From RGIG9079 sp964567845 (GTDB lineage: Bacteria > Bacteroidota > Bacteroidia > Bacteroidales > Marinifilaceae), in contig CAZMOG010000011.1 of assembly GCA_964567845.1 (NCBI GenBank), positions 1 to 37,919 of the forward strand: DNA of 37,919 nucleotides, given 5' to 3'. Each line of letters begins with the position of its first letter. Within the stretch, counting starts at the first letter, position 1. Position numbers and translations under genes: made by a program. The notes under the pieces were generated by a model. It ran no database searches. It saw only the letters and a list, made by a program, of their open reading frames with translations, and was not told the DNA's origin. Positions 8,282 through 18,660 of the stretch are shown one piece after another.

Positions 8282-9762
8282 ATAAGATAATCACTTCACT
8301 GTTTATTGCAAGCGCATGTATGTTTGCAGGGAATGTTAACGCACAGGAGATGTTGACATTGGAGGGAGCGTTGGAATATGCCTACGAGAACAGCCCCTCT
8401 CTAATACAAAGTAAATTATCAATGGAGCAGAGTGAGTTGAACTTGAAAGCTCAGCGAGCATCGTTGAAGACTCAGTTTAATTTGGATTTGAATGCATTCC
8501 AATACACTCGTCAGAACTCTTATGATAACTTTAACAGTCAATGGTTCTTGAACGAGAACATGACATCATCATTGTCATTGGGAATCTCGCAGCCAATCAA
8601 GTGGACCAACGGAACAATTTCGTTGTATAATGATTTTAGTTGGCAGAATGCAACCAGTCACTCAACAGGTAAGAGAACCAATTCGTTCCAGCATGACATG
8701 TCTTTACGAATTGATCAGCCTCTATTCCGTTACAACGAAATTAAGATGAATCTTCGTGAGTTGGAGTTGAGCTTGGAGAATGCGCAGATAAACTATGCAA
8801 TGCAGCAGTTGAATATCGAGAGAAATGTTACAAGTGCCTTCTATCAGGTATATCAGAATCAGAAGTCTTTGGCAATTGCTCAGGATGAGTATGCAAACCA
8901 AAAGCAGAACTATGATATTATTAATAATAAGGTAAATGCAGGACTTGCAGCTAAAGAGGAGTTGTTCCAGGCTGAGGTAAACATGCTAACAAGTGAGTCA
9001 ACAGTGAAGTCGGCAGAAATGTCATACGAAAGTTCAAAGGATTCATTCAAACAGATGTTGGGAATGGATTTGAACATCGATATTGTTGTTCTTCCGAATA
9101 CCGAGGTTGAGCCGATTTCTGTTGATGCAAATTTGGCTGTTCAATATGCTTTGAAACAGAGAATGGAGTTGCGTCAGCACGAAATTACATTGGAGCAAGA
9201 TATGTTTAGTATTATCCAGACAAAGGATAATAATGCATTCAGTGGTCAGGTATCTGCTAGAGTGGGATTGAACGCTTTGGGATATGACAATCCAAAAGGC
9301 ATGTACGATGACATGACCGATAACGAGGTCGTTGGAATTTCATTCAGTATTCCAATCTTCGATTGGGGAGCAAGAAAGGCAAGAATCCGTTCTGCCGAGT
9401 TGAGAATGGAGTCTGATCAGATATCGTTTGATGAGGAGAAGAAGACCATTATGATCGATGTTAGACAGTTGTGTAGAAACATCCCAACGCTATTGGATCA
9501 GATTGAGATTAAGAAGAGAAGTATGGAGAATGCAGAGCTTACCTATCAGATTAACTTGATTAAGTATAGAAATGGTAATTTGACAGGTATGGATTTGCAG
9601 AATTATCAGAATCAGTTGACAAATGCTACAACCGATTATGCTAACGCAATAATTTCGTATAAGTTGGAGCTTCTGAATCTTAAGATTCAGACTTTGTGGG
9701 ATTTCCAGAAGAATGAGTCAATTTTCCCAACAGAGTTGTTGTCTGGTAGCAGTAAGAAGTAG
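8278..9762 (+). CDS. TolC-family outer membrane efflux protein
   Basis: The 494-residue protein begins with a signal peptide (cleavage likely after A22, NVNA/QE) and then shows the two long alpha-helical, Gln- and Asn-rich repeats of the outer membrane efflux family. The opening LTLEGALEYAYENSPSL and the mid-protein SFSIPIFDWGARKARIRSAEL segment are characteristic. It should form the trimeric outer-membrane and periplasmic tunnel for the pumps encoded downstream. Its start overlaps the end of the permease/M1-like gene by four bases, and the fusion-protein gene starts 22 bases after it. This ties the ABC permease and the RND parts into one transcription unit. Confidence 0.93.
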   Translation: MNKIITSLFIASACMFAGNVNAQEMLTLEGALEYAYENSPSLIQSKLSMEQSELNLKAQRASLKTQFNLDLNAFQYTRQNSYDNFNSQWFLNENMTSSLSLGISQPIKWTNGTISLYNDFSWQNATSHSTGKRTNSFQHDMSLRIDQPLFRYNEIKMNLRELELSLENAQINYAMQQLNIERNVTSAFYQVYQNQKSLAIAQDEYANQKQNYDIINNKVNAGLAAKEELFQAEVNMLTSESTVKSAEMSYESSKDSFKQMLGMDLNIDIVVLPNTEVEPISVDANLAVQYALKQRMELRQHEITLEQDMFSIIQTKDNNAFSGQVSARVGLNALGYDNPKGMYDDMTDNEVVGISFSIPIFDWGARKARIRSAELRMESDQISFDEEKKTIMIDVRQLCRNIPTLLDQIEIKKRSMENAELTYQINLIKYRNGNLTGMDLQNYQNQLTNATTDYANAIISYKLELLNLKIQTLWDFQKNESIFPTELLSGSSKK

Positions 9763-9784
9763 AAACAAATAAAATTAATATAAA

Positions 9785-10843
9785 ATGAAGCATCTATTCA
9801 GAACAATTGGCATTTGCTGTGCCGGTGCACTATTTATAAGTTGCGGAAATTCCGGTTACAGCAGTTCATCCGAGACAGCAACTCCTGTCTATTTGACCGA
9901 GGTTGGAGTTCGTACAATCGAAGAGTTTATTACCACCACCGGAACAGCAAAGGCAGCTAAGAATATAGAGTTGTCGTCAGAGACCGAGGGTGCATACTAT
10001 TTGCAGAAGAATCCTAAAACAGGAAAACCTTATCAGCTTGGTGATATGGTTGAAGAGGGAGCGGTTATCATTCGCTTGGAGAGCAAATCAGTTGAGAATG
10101 ATATTGCCATAGAGAGTAAAAGACTGCAGGTTGAGATTGCTAAGAAAGAGCTTGAGGGTCAGAGAAGTTTGTTGGAGCAGGGTGGTGCTACCGAGCTTGA
10201 TGTGAACAATGCCGAGAATACCTACCTTAATGCTCAAACCTCGCTCGAAAATGCCGAGATTTCTTTGAGCAAGATGTCAATTACTGCACCATTCAAAGGT
10301 GTTATTACGTCACTTCCTTACTATACACAGGGAATCAATGTAACATCGGGTAATGTATTGGTTCAGTTGATGGATTTCAGTACAATGTATCTTGAGGCTC
10401 AATTCCCAGAGAGTAATATGGAGTCTCTTGAGGTTGGTCAGGAGGTATATGTAACCAATTACAATATTAAATCGGACACTCTTCATGCAGAGTTGACACA
10501 GTTGTCTCCTGCTATTGACGAGACAACCAGAACCTTCAAGGGATTCATTAAGATTGACAACCCAGAAATGCTTCTTCGTCCCGGCATGTTTGCTAAGGCA
10601 GATATTATCTCGGAGCGTCGCGAGAATGTAGTGGCAATCAGAAAAGATTACATTACAATGCGTGGAGGTCGTCAGATTATCTTTACCGTTGAAAGAACAA
10701 ATGCTGTCGAGAATGTGATTGAGACCGGTGTGAGCGATGAAAAGTGGGTTGAGGTAACCAAAGGTATCAGCGAGGGCGATAAGATTGTCAAGAGCGGATT
10801 TGAGTGGTTGAGAAACAGAAGTAAAGTTAAAGTAATGCAATAA
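9785..10843 (+). CDS. Membrane fusion protein (RND periplasmic adaptor, lipoprotein)
   Basis: This 352-residue HlyD/AcrA-type adaptor would link the inner-membrane pumps to the TolC-type protein. The N-terminus is a lipoprotein signal with the lipid cysteine at C20 (FISC) and no acidic export signal after it, so inner-membrane anchoring facing the periplasm is likely. The barrel-sandwich halves flank a helical hairpin (about 100-165), followed by ITAPFKGVITSLPYYTQG and LRPGMFAKADI, both typical of RND adaptors. The stop and the next start share a base (TAATG), giving tight coupling to the RND gene. Confidence 0.93.
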   Translation: MKHLFRTIGICCAGALFISCGNSGYSSSSETATPVYLTEVGVRTIEEFITTTGTAKAAKNIELSSETEGAYYLQKNPKTGKPYQLGDMVEEGAVIIRLESKSVENDIAIESKRLQVEIAKKELEGQRSLLEQGGATELDVNNAENTYLNAQTSLENAEISLSKMSITAPFKGVITSLPYYTQGINVTSGNVLVQLMDFSTMYLEAQFPESNMESLEVGQEVYVTNYNIKSDTLHAELTQLSPAIDETTRTFKGFIKIDNPEMLLRPGMFAKADIISERRENVVAIRKDYITMRGGRQIIFTVERTNAVENVIETGVSDEKWVEVTKGISEGDKIVKSGFEWLRNRSKVKVMQ

Positions 10844-13800
10844 TGAAAGGAATTAGCTCATTTGCGGTTAAATATCCGGTAAGTGTCTTAATGATAACCC
10901 TTGGCGTCTGTTTGTTGGGTGTGATTTCATACTCGAAGTTGGGTACAGACCTTTTTCCGGATTTAAATAACCCTTCGCTATATATCGAATTGGAGGCCGG
11001 TGAGCGTCCACCCGAGGAGATAGAGAAACAGTTCGTCATCGGCATTGAGTCGCAGGTTGTGCGCCAAGATGGAGTAAAGAGTGTTTCCAGCGTTTGCAAG
11101 GTTGGTAGTGCACAAGTAACTGTTACGTACGATTGGGATCAAGATATGGACGAGGCCTTTCTTGATTTATCAAGGGCGGTATCACAATATTCATCAAACG
11201 ATGAAATAGAGTCAATAACCGTGTCTCGTTACGATGCCAATGCAGAACCTGTTATTGAGATAGCATTGACCAATAATGACATTCAAGATATGAATGAGTT
11301 GCGCAAAATTGCTGATAACTATTTGCGTAGCGAGTTGGTACGACTTGATGGAATTGCCGATATTCAATTGAATGGTCAGGAAGAGGCATTCGTTGAGATT
11401 AAGACCAACAAGTATATGATGGATGCTTTTGGTCTGACACCAAGCACAATTGCGTCTAAGATTGAGTCTTTGGCACAGAATGTGTCGGGAGGTTCTGTCT
11501 TGTATAACGATGTTCAATATACAGTAAAGGGTGTAAATCTTATTGCCTCGCTCGAGGATATTTCAAATATTGTTGTAGCGTTTAATACCAGCGAGACAAC
11601 TTCGGGAGGAACAACAACGACAACAGGAGGTTCGCCCGTTTATTTACGTGATGTGGCCGAGATTAATCTGGTAAATAAGAATCCCGATAATATATGCCGT
11701 TTCAACGGAGAGCGTTGTTTGGGTATCAGTGTGTACAAAGAGAATAAGTTCAATACAGTACAAGCAGTAGAGAACGTTTCGGAGAAGCTACAGGAGATGG
11801 AGAACACTCTTCCTGGCTATGAATTCCATATAATCTCGAATCAGGGACAATTTATTGATGCGGCAATCGGAGAGGTAAAGGATACTGCTGTTTTGGGAGT
11901 GCTCCTTGCAATGGCTGTATTGTTTGTTTTCTTAAAACGTTTCAATGTTACAATGGTTGTCTGCTTGTCAATCCCAATTTCAATAATTGCTACATTCAAT
12001 TTGATGTATTTCAATGGAATGTCAATGAATATCATGACTTTGGGAGGTTTGGCATTGGGAGCAGGTATGTTGATTGATAACGCTATTGTGGTAATGGAGA
12101 ATATCTTTAGGTATTTAGAGAAGGGTGTGTCACCGAACGAGGCTTCGATTAAAGGTGCTTCAGAGGTTGGAGGTGCTATTATCTCTTCTACATTGACAAC
12201 AATCGTTGTTTTCTTGCCTATCGTATATATTCAGGGAGCAGCAGGTGAGTTATTCAAAGAGCAGGCATGGACGGTATCGTTCTCTTTGCTTTCATCGTTG
12301 ATAGTAGCTATGTTGGTTATCCCAATGTTGGCATCGAAGTTTATTAAGACAGATTCTCAAGCAAGAGCATCGGTTCAGATTCCTGCATATAGCAAGTTGA
12401 TAAATTGGGTAATGGGTCGTAAGAAGATGGTTATTGTAATATCCATTCTCATAACAATCCTTTCATACGCCTTTCTTCCGCTTATCACTGCCGAGTTTAT
12501 GCCAAGAACAGAGAGTAGTGAGTTCTCGATTTTCACAACATTGGAGCCTGGAACACGATTGGAGGCTACCGAGAAGGCATCTGCTTCGATTGAGCGTCTA
12601 TTGAATGAAATAGCCGGAAATGATATAGAGTGGATTTACTCTCAGGTAGGACCATCAAATACCGAAAGCTCTTTTGGTGGTGTATTGGAGACTGAGAATC
12701 AGGCACAGATAAAGGTTCGAATGAATGATAGTGCCAGAATATCTGCCGATATGTTGATTGCCTTCTTAACCGAGAATTGTGAAATTCCTGACGGAGTTAA
12801 TATCTCTTATGAGAAGGAACAGTCGGCTCTTCAGAGCATTATGGGAACAGAGGCTGCTCCGGTTGTTGTAGAGGTTCGCGGAGATGAACTCGATGTTATC
12901 GAGGAGCTTTCAAAGGAGATTCGTGTTAAACTTGAGGGAATTCAGGGAGTCTATGGCGTTCAGAACTCAATGGAGGATGGTGCTCCCGAGGTTGAGATTA
13001 AGATTGACCGTTTAAAGAGTGGTATTTACGGAATAGATATCGCTACTGTAGCTCAGCAGGTTGAACAGGAGTTGAATGGAACCGAGGCTGGAACTTTTGA
13101 TTACGAGGGAGAGCAGATTGATTTGACAATCAAGGTTCCTGAAACAAGACTTGATGAATTGAAGAATGTAATCATAACTCAAGGCTCTACTGAGTATCGT
13201 TTGGCTGAGATAGCAGAGATTACCATTGCAACAGCTCCAAAAGAGATTTCACGTAATGATCAGGTTCGTACGGGAAAAATTACCGCTTTGCTTGAGAGTG
13301 GATATAATTTAGGATCCGTAACTCCGGCAATCAACGAAATATTGAGTCAGGTAGAGTTCCCCGCTCACTACTATGCAAAATTGACCGGAGAGGAGGAGCA
13401 GAGAGCAGAGTCTTTTGATGGTTTGAGCTTTGCCTTGTTCTTGTCAGTATTGCTTGTGTACATGGTTATGGCAGCTCAGTTTGAGTCGTTGAAACATCCG
13501 TTTACAATTATCTTCTCAATCCCATTTGCAGGAGTAGGTTGTATTTTGGCTATGTTGATTTCAGGAACCTCTTTGAACATGATGGCCTTTATCGGAATCA
13601 TTATGCTGGCAGGTATTGCGGTAAACAATGCTATTTTGCTTGTCGATGCAACGAATCGTTTCAAGGAAGAGGGAATGGGATTGGAGCAGGCAATTATTAG
13701 TGCTGCGCAGCAGCGTGTACGTCCTATTCTAATGACATCGCTTACAACAATTCTTGCCATGTTGCCAATGAGTATGGGAATAGGTGAGGGTGCAGCTTTG

Positions 13801-13908
13801 CGTGCCCCAATGGCAATTGTTGTAATTGGAGGATTGACAACATCAACATTGATGACGTTGATAGTTATTCCGTGCGTTTACTACTATTTTGATCGTAAAA
13901 AACAATGA
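10843..13908 (+). CDS. RND-family efflux permease (first of two)
   Basis: This 1021-residue inner-membrane protein has the usual RND length and layout: a first membrane helix, a periplasmic pore/docking domain, membrane helices 2-6, a second periplasmic domain and helices 8-12. Helix 4 contains GMLIDNAIVVMEN: the first acidic residue of the AcrB DD pair is present and the second is Asn, a common variant. The matching C-terminal segment is GIAVNNAILLVDATN. A Thr/Gly-rich loop (TTSGGTTTTTGG) sits in the first periplasmic domain. Proton-driven export through the adaptor and TolC is expected. The gene overlaps the next RND gene by four bases (ATGA), suggesting a heteromeric pump as in MdtB/MdtC. 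Confidence 0.95.
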   Translation: MKGISSFAVKYPVSVLMITLGVCLLGVISYSKLGTDLFPDLNNPSLYIELEAGERPPEEIEKQFVIGIESQVVRQDGVKSVSSVCKVGSAQVTVTYDWDQDMDEAFLDLSRAVSQYSSNDEIESITVSRYDANAEPVIEIALTNNDIQDMNELRKIADNYLRSELVRLDGIADIQLNGQEEAFVEIKTNKYMMDAFGLTPSTIASKIESLAQNVSGGSVLYNDVQYTVKGVNLIASLEDISNIVVAFNTSETTSGGTTTTTGGSPVYLRDVAEINLVNKNPDNICRFNGERCLGISVYKENKFNTVQAVENVSEKLQEMENTLPGYEFHIISNQGQFIDAAIGEVKDTAVLGVLLAMAVLFVFLKRFNVTMVVCLSIPISIIATFNLMYFNGMSMNIMTLGGLALGAGMLIDNAIVVMENIFRYLEKGVSPNEASIKGASEVGGAIISSTLTTIVVFLPIVYIQGAAGELFKEQAWTVSFSLLSSLIVAMLVIPMLASKFIKTDSQARASVQIPAYSKLINWVMGRKKMVIVISILITILSYAFLPLITAEFMPRTESSEFSIFTTLEPGTRLEATEKASASIERLLNEIAGNDIEWIYSQVGPSNTESSFGGVLETENQAQIKVRMNDSARISADMLIAFLTENCEIPDGVNISYEKEQSALQSIMGTEAAPVVVEVRGDELDVIEELSKEIRVKLEGIQGVYGVQNSMEDGAPEVEIKIDRLKSGIYGIDIATVAQQVEQELNGTEAGTFDYEGEQIDLTIKVPETRLDELKNVIITQGSTEYRLAEIAEITIATAPKEISRNDQVRTGKITALLESGYNLGSVTPAINEILSQVEFPAHYYAKLTGEEEQRAESFDGLSFALFLSVLLVYMVMAAQFESLKHPFTIIFSIPFAGVGCILAMLISGTSLNMMAFIGIIMLAGIAVNNAILLVDATNRFKEEGMGLEQAIISAAQQRVRPILMTSLTTILAMLPMSMGIGEGAALRAPMAIVVIGGLTTSTLMTLIVIPCVYYYFDRKKQ

Positions 13909-16900
13909 AAGACCTAATACAAAGAAAGGTATTAATTTCGATGCTCTTCTTGGCATTGTCGGTTTTGGGATTCTTCTCATACCGATTCTTGCCAATGGAG
14001 TTATATCCTGATGCTGAATACCCAACCTTGAACGTTACTATCTCTACAAGAAATGAGATGGAGCCTAATTACATCCGTAATAAGGCGGTTATTCCTGTCG
14101 AGGGAGTAATTAGTTCGTTAGAGGGTGTAGAGGAGATTTCAACACGTATCAGCAGTACAAACGCTCGAATTTCCATATCTTTCTCAAAGAGTACCAATAT
14201 TAAATACGCTTTCTTGAAGTTGGAGGAGAAGGTTAAGAATATTCCCTCTCTTGGCGACGACTTTACCGTATCGGTATCTAAAAACTCGACAGGTTCTGCC
14301 AACGATCAGTTCATGACCCTGATGGTTTTGAGTGATGAGGATATCGACTACGTAAGAAACGTAACTGACGAGGAGATTGCCTCGGAACTTGAGGCTATTG
14401 AAGGTGTTGCAGGTGTAACTGTTATGGGAGGTCGTCAGAAAAGTATTGAGATTATTGTTGATGAGCAGAAGTGTGAGGCATTAAATATTACCCCGTCAAG
14501 AATCAGCAGCCTTATTAGTTCCAATATGGCGGAGAAGAGTTTTGCGGGTGCGGTTTATTCATATCCGAAACGTTACTTTGTAAATGTAACAGCCGAGTAT
14601 GTTTCCACCGAGGATATTGGCAATATAGTTGTTGCCGAGGGCCCAACCCTGCTTAGTGATATTGCCGAGATTCGTTTCGGAGTAAAAGAGGATGAGTCAT
14701 ATTCACGTGTAAATGGTAAAGAGGTAATTACCTGTATTGTTACCAAAAACCCGATGACCAATATTATTGAGTTGTCGGAGCGAGTAATTGACGAGATTGA
14801 GGTATTGAATCATGACTTGAAGAAGCGTGGAGTTGAGATTAAGGTAAGTGAGAATGCTGCCGAGGTGATGAGTTCCAATATTGATACAATTATGGAACTT
14901 GGATTGAGTGGAGCTATACTTGCAATATTCATTCTGTACATCTTCTTACGCAATTTGAAGATTGTTTCATTTGTGGCATTCGCAATTCCAATCTCGGTAC
15001 TATCTTCATTCTACTTCTTCTACTTCTACGGGATTTCAATCAATACTCTTACCTTGACAGGAATTGCTCTGGCGGTAGGAATGTTGCTTGATAACTCGGT
15101 AGTTGTAATGGAGAACATATTCCGACTGCGCTCAATAGGATATACTCCGCTTGAGGCTGCCACTAAGGGAACAACCGAGGTATGGAAGTCTGTTGTTGCA
15201 TCGACAGCCACGACAATTACTGTATTTCTTCCCTTCCTGTTTGCAGAGGATTTCTCGCTTCGTTTGATAGGTGAGCATGTTGGTATCTCGATTATTTCAA
15301 CACTGACAGTTTCTTTGGTGGTCGCATTGCTGTTGATTCCAATGGCAGTCCATTGGTTTATGAAACGCGATTCCGAGATTGTGAACTTTAGTACATTGGC
15401 TCCTCATAGCCGTCCCGTGCAGATATATGTTGCTATCCTAAAGATGGCAATGCGTCGTCCTATTGCGGTTATTATGGGTTCTATTGTGTTACTTGTAGGA
15501 ACAGTAGCATTATCTTTGTCACTTACACTTAACACATTGAAAGAGGTTGAGGCAGATACTTTCAATCTATATATGACCTTCTATTCAGGAAATACACTCT
15601 CTAAGAGTGATGAGATGGTAAGAATCCTGGAGAGCCGTTTGGCTGATATTCCAGAGATTGAGGAGTACTCTGCTCGAGTCTATGATACCGATGCTCAGAT
15701 GACGATCAAGTTGAAGGAGGATTTTGAGAGTATCAATGACTTGACTTTGGCGCAGGTAAAACGAATCGTTATGCACCAGACTCGTGGATTATGGTTCAAT
15801 GAGATAAGCCTTGAGGCAATCGAATCTTCCGAGAACTTTCAGGGAGGAGGAGGTTTGTCAGGAACCACTCAGCTTTTAGCAAGTATGGGAATGGGAACCC
15901 AATCTGAGAAGATATATATTAAGGGAAAGGATTTTGAAAAGATGCAGAATCTTGGAAACCTGCTCAGAAGCCAAATGAATGAGCTTGACAATATCTCGTC
16001 AACATCGTTGAATACATCGGATTGGGAGCGAGTAGCAGAGATTAAGTTCGATCAGTACAGTATGAATATGTACGGTGTAACATCGAACGATATTCTTAAT
16101 GAGTTACGCAGTTTTGCTCCACAAACAACCACCGAGTTGACCTATAAGGCAGGAGATCAGGAGTATGATATTATAATTAAGGACAAGACATTTGATGAAA
16201 CTCCGAAGGAGGAGCGCGAGGAGGTTCGTTCCTTCGATGATTTAAAGTTAATGGATATTACTACGAGCGAGGGTTCGATTGTTAAGTTGGAGCAGGTTGC
16301 CAAGTTGAATAGAACCTGGGGTAAGAGTAATATTATGCGCGTGAATCAGGCAGAGCAGGTAACTTTGACCTATCGTTTCAATTCAGAGATTAATGAGTCA
16401 AAGACCTTGTTGGCTGAGGCGCGTGATGAGATTGATAATTTGGTGCTTAATACAGATATTCCAACCGGAATTGCAGTAGAGGTTGAGCATGAAGATGAGT
16501 CAAATCAAGATGATTTTACGTTCTTGATTCTTGCATCGCTTGCAATTATATATATGATACTTGCAGCAGTATTTGAGTCGTTGACAGCTCCATTGGTATT
16601 GATGTTCTCAATCCCGTTGGCTGCTATAGGTTCATTGATTATCTTATTGATTACCGAAACCTCAATAATGAATGCCAATGTAATGATTGGATTCATTATT
16701 TTGATTGGTGTAGTGGTGAATAATAGTATCATCTTGATAGATTACACTTCCCAATTGCGTAAGGCTGGAAACAGAAAGGTTCGTGCATTGATAATTGCAG
16801 GTTGTGCCCGTCTGCGTCCAATCCTTATCACTGCAATTACAACCATTATTGCTATGGTTCCACTTTCAATGGGAACGGGTGAGTATGTATCAGGATTGGG

Positions 16901-18656
16901 AGCCCCATTTGCGATTACGGTAATTGGAGGTTTGACAATGAGTACAATCCTTACCCTTGTAATTGTTCCAACCCTATATTCGGGAATGGAGGATGCGCTA
17001 CGTAGAGTAAGAACTCAGAGTTTGAAGATGAAGATTATCCAGATTGCAATAATTGTTATTGCGACTGTTATAATTCTTCTTGCAGATGCCGGTTTGGTAA
17101 TGAGCTTGTGTTATTTTGCGGGTGTTACAATTATCACTCCGTTGGTAACATGGTTTATCGAGGATAGCTTAAAGCAGGCTAATACTGAAATCATTTCTCG
17201 TGATGAGGAGATTCATATCAGTATTCAAAATCTTGTTAAGATTTATGGTCAGCCGGGCGAGGCCTTCCGTGAGTGGCATTCAGGTTTACGAATCCGTCAG
17301 CGCTTGGGAATTGTTGAGAGTTACCGAAGCATAAAGGATTTGAGAATACTTTTGTGGTTAACTCCATTGGCTGCCTTTATGGTCTATTTTGCCTTTATGT
17401 ACCTTGAAACAACATTCTGGGGAATGTTTGCCGGGGTTATGGCATGGCTGGCATGCAAAAAGGTATTTAAGGTATTATATCAATACTTTAGGAATAAGCG
17501 CTTTAGAGCTGCTGCCGGAGTGATGAAGGTTGCATACAAGATTTTGTACTGGGGTATGCCGGCATATACCATTGTACACTCGATCATTATGTTCGATAAT
17601 TCGGGACTGGCAATCTTAGAGGGTACAATTTGGTATCTGATATTGGGGACTTTGTTAATCTCGAACAGAATTAAGAGTCGTCAAATCAGACCCGAGAATA
17701 TTCGTGGACGATTCAGAAAACTTAAGAGAATTGCATACTACTATGTAACCAAGATGCCAATTATCGGTGTGCAGAAAAAACCGTTTAAAGCCTTGAATTG
17801 TGTCTCATTGGAAATCCATCCGGGAATGTTCGGATTGTTGGGCCCGAATGGAGCGGGAAAGACAACCCTTATGCGTACCATTTGTGGAATTTTCGAACAG
17901 AGTTACGGTAAGATCTTTATCAATGGTATTGATACTCAGGAGAAGCGCGAGGAGCTTCAAGGTTTGATTGGTTACTTGCCACAGGAGTTTGGAACATACG
18001 AGAATCTGAGCGCATGGGATTATCTGGATTATCAGGCTTTATTGAAGGGGATCTACAATAAAGAGGTTAGAACCAAGCGCGTCGCAGAGGTGCTCGATGC
18101 TGTCCACATGATGGATAAAAAGGATAAGAAGATTGGTGGATTCTCGGGAGGTATGAAACAGAGAATCGGTATTGCGCAGACATTGTTGCACTTGCCACGT
18201 ATTCTTGTAGTTGACGAGCCTACAGCCGGATTGGATCCTCGTGAAAGAATCCGCTTTAGGAACTTGTTGGTTGAGTTGTCGAAAAACAGAATTGTTATCT
18301 TCTCGACTCACATTATCGAGGATATTGCAAGCTCATGTAACCAGGTGGGTGTAATCAGCAAGGGTTCGTTGAAGTACTACGGAACTCCTAACGATATGGT
18401 TAATATAGCCAAGGATGTTTGCTGGACCTTTGAAACCTCGCTTAAAGAGTTTGCAGAGCTACCTAAGGAGTTGTTGATTGTTCACCATATCAGAAACGGC
18501 GAGATGATTCGTGTTCGTTGTTTGAGCGAGAAGAAACCTGCGCCCGATGCGGTTAAAACTACTCCGGTACTCGAGGATTCTTACTTGTGGTTGTTGCGTG
18601 GAGTTAAGATTGCTAATAATGAGGAACTTATTACCGGTTCTGGATTAAACAGATAG
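13905..18656 (+). CDS. RND efflux permease fused to an ABC ATPase domain
   Basis: A single uninterrupted 1583-residue frame. Residues 1 to about 1035 are a complete RND permease: helix 4 contains GMLLDNSVVVMEN, the C-terminal half IGVVVNNSIILIDYTS, and helix 12 ends near VPTLYSGM. Two more membrane segments follow (about 1042-1086). At 1103-1115 comes IHISIQNLVKIYG, which matches the first strand and A-loop of the operon's stand-alone ATPase (8 of 11 positions identical to IKIKNLNKIYG). A region with four likely membrane helices follows (about 1149-1168, 1170-1188, 1209-1230, 1235-1256), and the ATPase resumes at ALNCVSLEI (1296): Walker A GPNGAGKTT 1313-1321, signature FSGGM 1413-1417, Walker B ILVVDEP 1433-1439 (E1438), H-loop H1469. 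All ATPase motifs are intact. The RND and ABC parts would therefore be covalently joined; function as one exporter is inference. The small ABC permease starts four bases after the stop. Confidence 0.93.
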   Translation: MKDLIQRKVLISMLFLALSVLGFFSYRFLPMELYPDAEYPTLNVTISTRNEMEPNYIRNKAVIPVEGVISSLEGVEEISTRISSTNARISISFSKSTNIKYAFLKLEEKVKNIPSLGDDFTVSVSKNSTGSANDQFMTLMVLSDEDIDYVRNVTDEEIASELEAIEGVAGVTVMGGRQKSIEIIVDEQKCEALNITPSRISSLISSNMAEKSFAGAVYSYPKRYFVNVTAEYVSTEDIGNIVVAEGPTLLSDIAEIRFGVKEDESYSRVNGKEVITCIVTKNPMTNIIELSERVIDEIEVLNHDLKKRGVEIKVSENAAEVMSSNIDTIMELGLSGAILAIFILYIFLRNLKIVSFVAFAIPISVLSSFYFFYFYGISINTLTLTGIALAVGMLLDNSVVVMENIFRLRSIGYTPLEAATKGTTEVWKSVVASTATTITVFLPFLFAEDFSLRLIGEHVGISIISTLTVSLVVALLLIPMAVHWFMKRDSEIVNFSTLAPHSRPVQIYVAILKMAMRRPIAVIMGSIVLLVGTVALSLSLTLNTLKEVEADTFNLYMTFYSGNTLSKSDEMVRILESRLADIPEIEEYSARVYDTDAQMTIKLKEDFESINDLTLAQVKRIVMHQTRGLWFNEISLEAIESSENFQGGGGLSGTTQLLASMGMGTQSEKIYIKGKDFEKMQNLGNLLRSQMNELDNISSTSLNTSDWERVAEIKFDQYSMNMYGVTSNDILNELRSFAPQTTTELTYKAGDQEYDIIIKDKTFDETPKEEREEVRSFDDLKLMDITTSEGSIVKLEQVAKLNRTWGKSNIMRVNQAEQVTLTYRFNSEINESKTLLAEARDEIDNLVLNTDIPTGIAVEVEHEDESNQDDFTFLILASLAIIYMILAAVFESLTAPLVLMFSIPLAAIGSLIILLITETSIMNANVMIGFIILIGVVVNNSIILIDYTSQLRKAGNRKVRALIIAGCARLRPILITAITTIIAMVPLSMGTGEYVSGLGAPFAITVIGGLTMSTILTLVIVPTLYSGMEDALRRVRTQSLKMKIIQIAIIVIATVIILLADAGLVMSLCYFAGVTIITPLVTWFIEDSLKQANTEIISRDEEIHISIQNLVKIYGQPGEAFREWHSGLRIRQRLGIVESYRSIKDLRILLWLTPLAAFMVYFAFMYLETTFWGMFAGVMAWLACKKVFKVLYQYFRNKRFRAAAGVMKVAYKILYWGMPAYTIVHSIIMFDNSGLAILEGTIWYLILGTLLISNRIKSRQIRPENIRGRFRKLKRIAYYYVTKMPIIGVQKKPFKALNCVSLEIHPGMFGLLGPNGAGKTTLMRTICGIFEQSYGKIFINGIDTQEKREELQGLIGYLPQEFGTYENLSAWDYLDYQALLKGIYNKEVRTKRVAEVLDAVHMMDKKDKKIGGFSGGMKQRIGIAQTLLHLPRILVVDEPTAGLDPRERIRFRNLLVELSKNRIVIFSTHIIEDIASSCNQVGVISKGSLKYYGTPNDMVNIAKDVCWTFETSLKEFAELPKELLIVHHIRNGEMIRVRCLSEKKPAPDAVKTTPVLEDSYLWLLRGVKIANNEELITGSGLNR

Positions 18657-18660
18657 AGCT

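Noticed and set aside
10310..10840. Minus-strand 176-residue open frame opposite the adaptor gene
   Set aside because: It lies wholly within the certain membrane fusion protein gene, with no recognisable motif or promoter.
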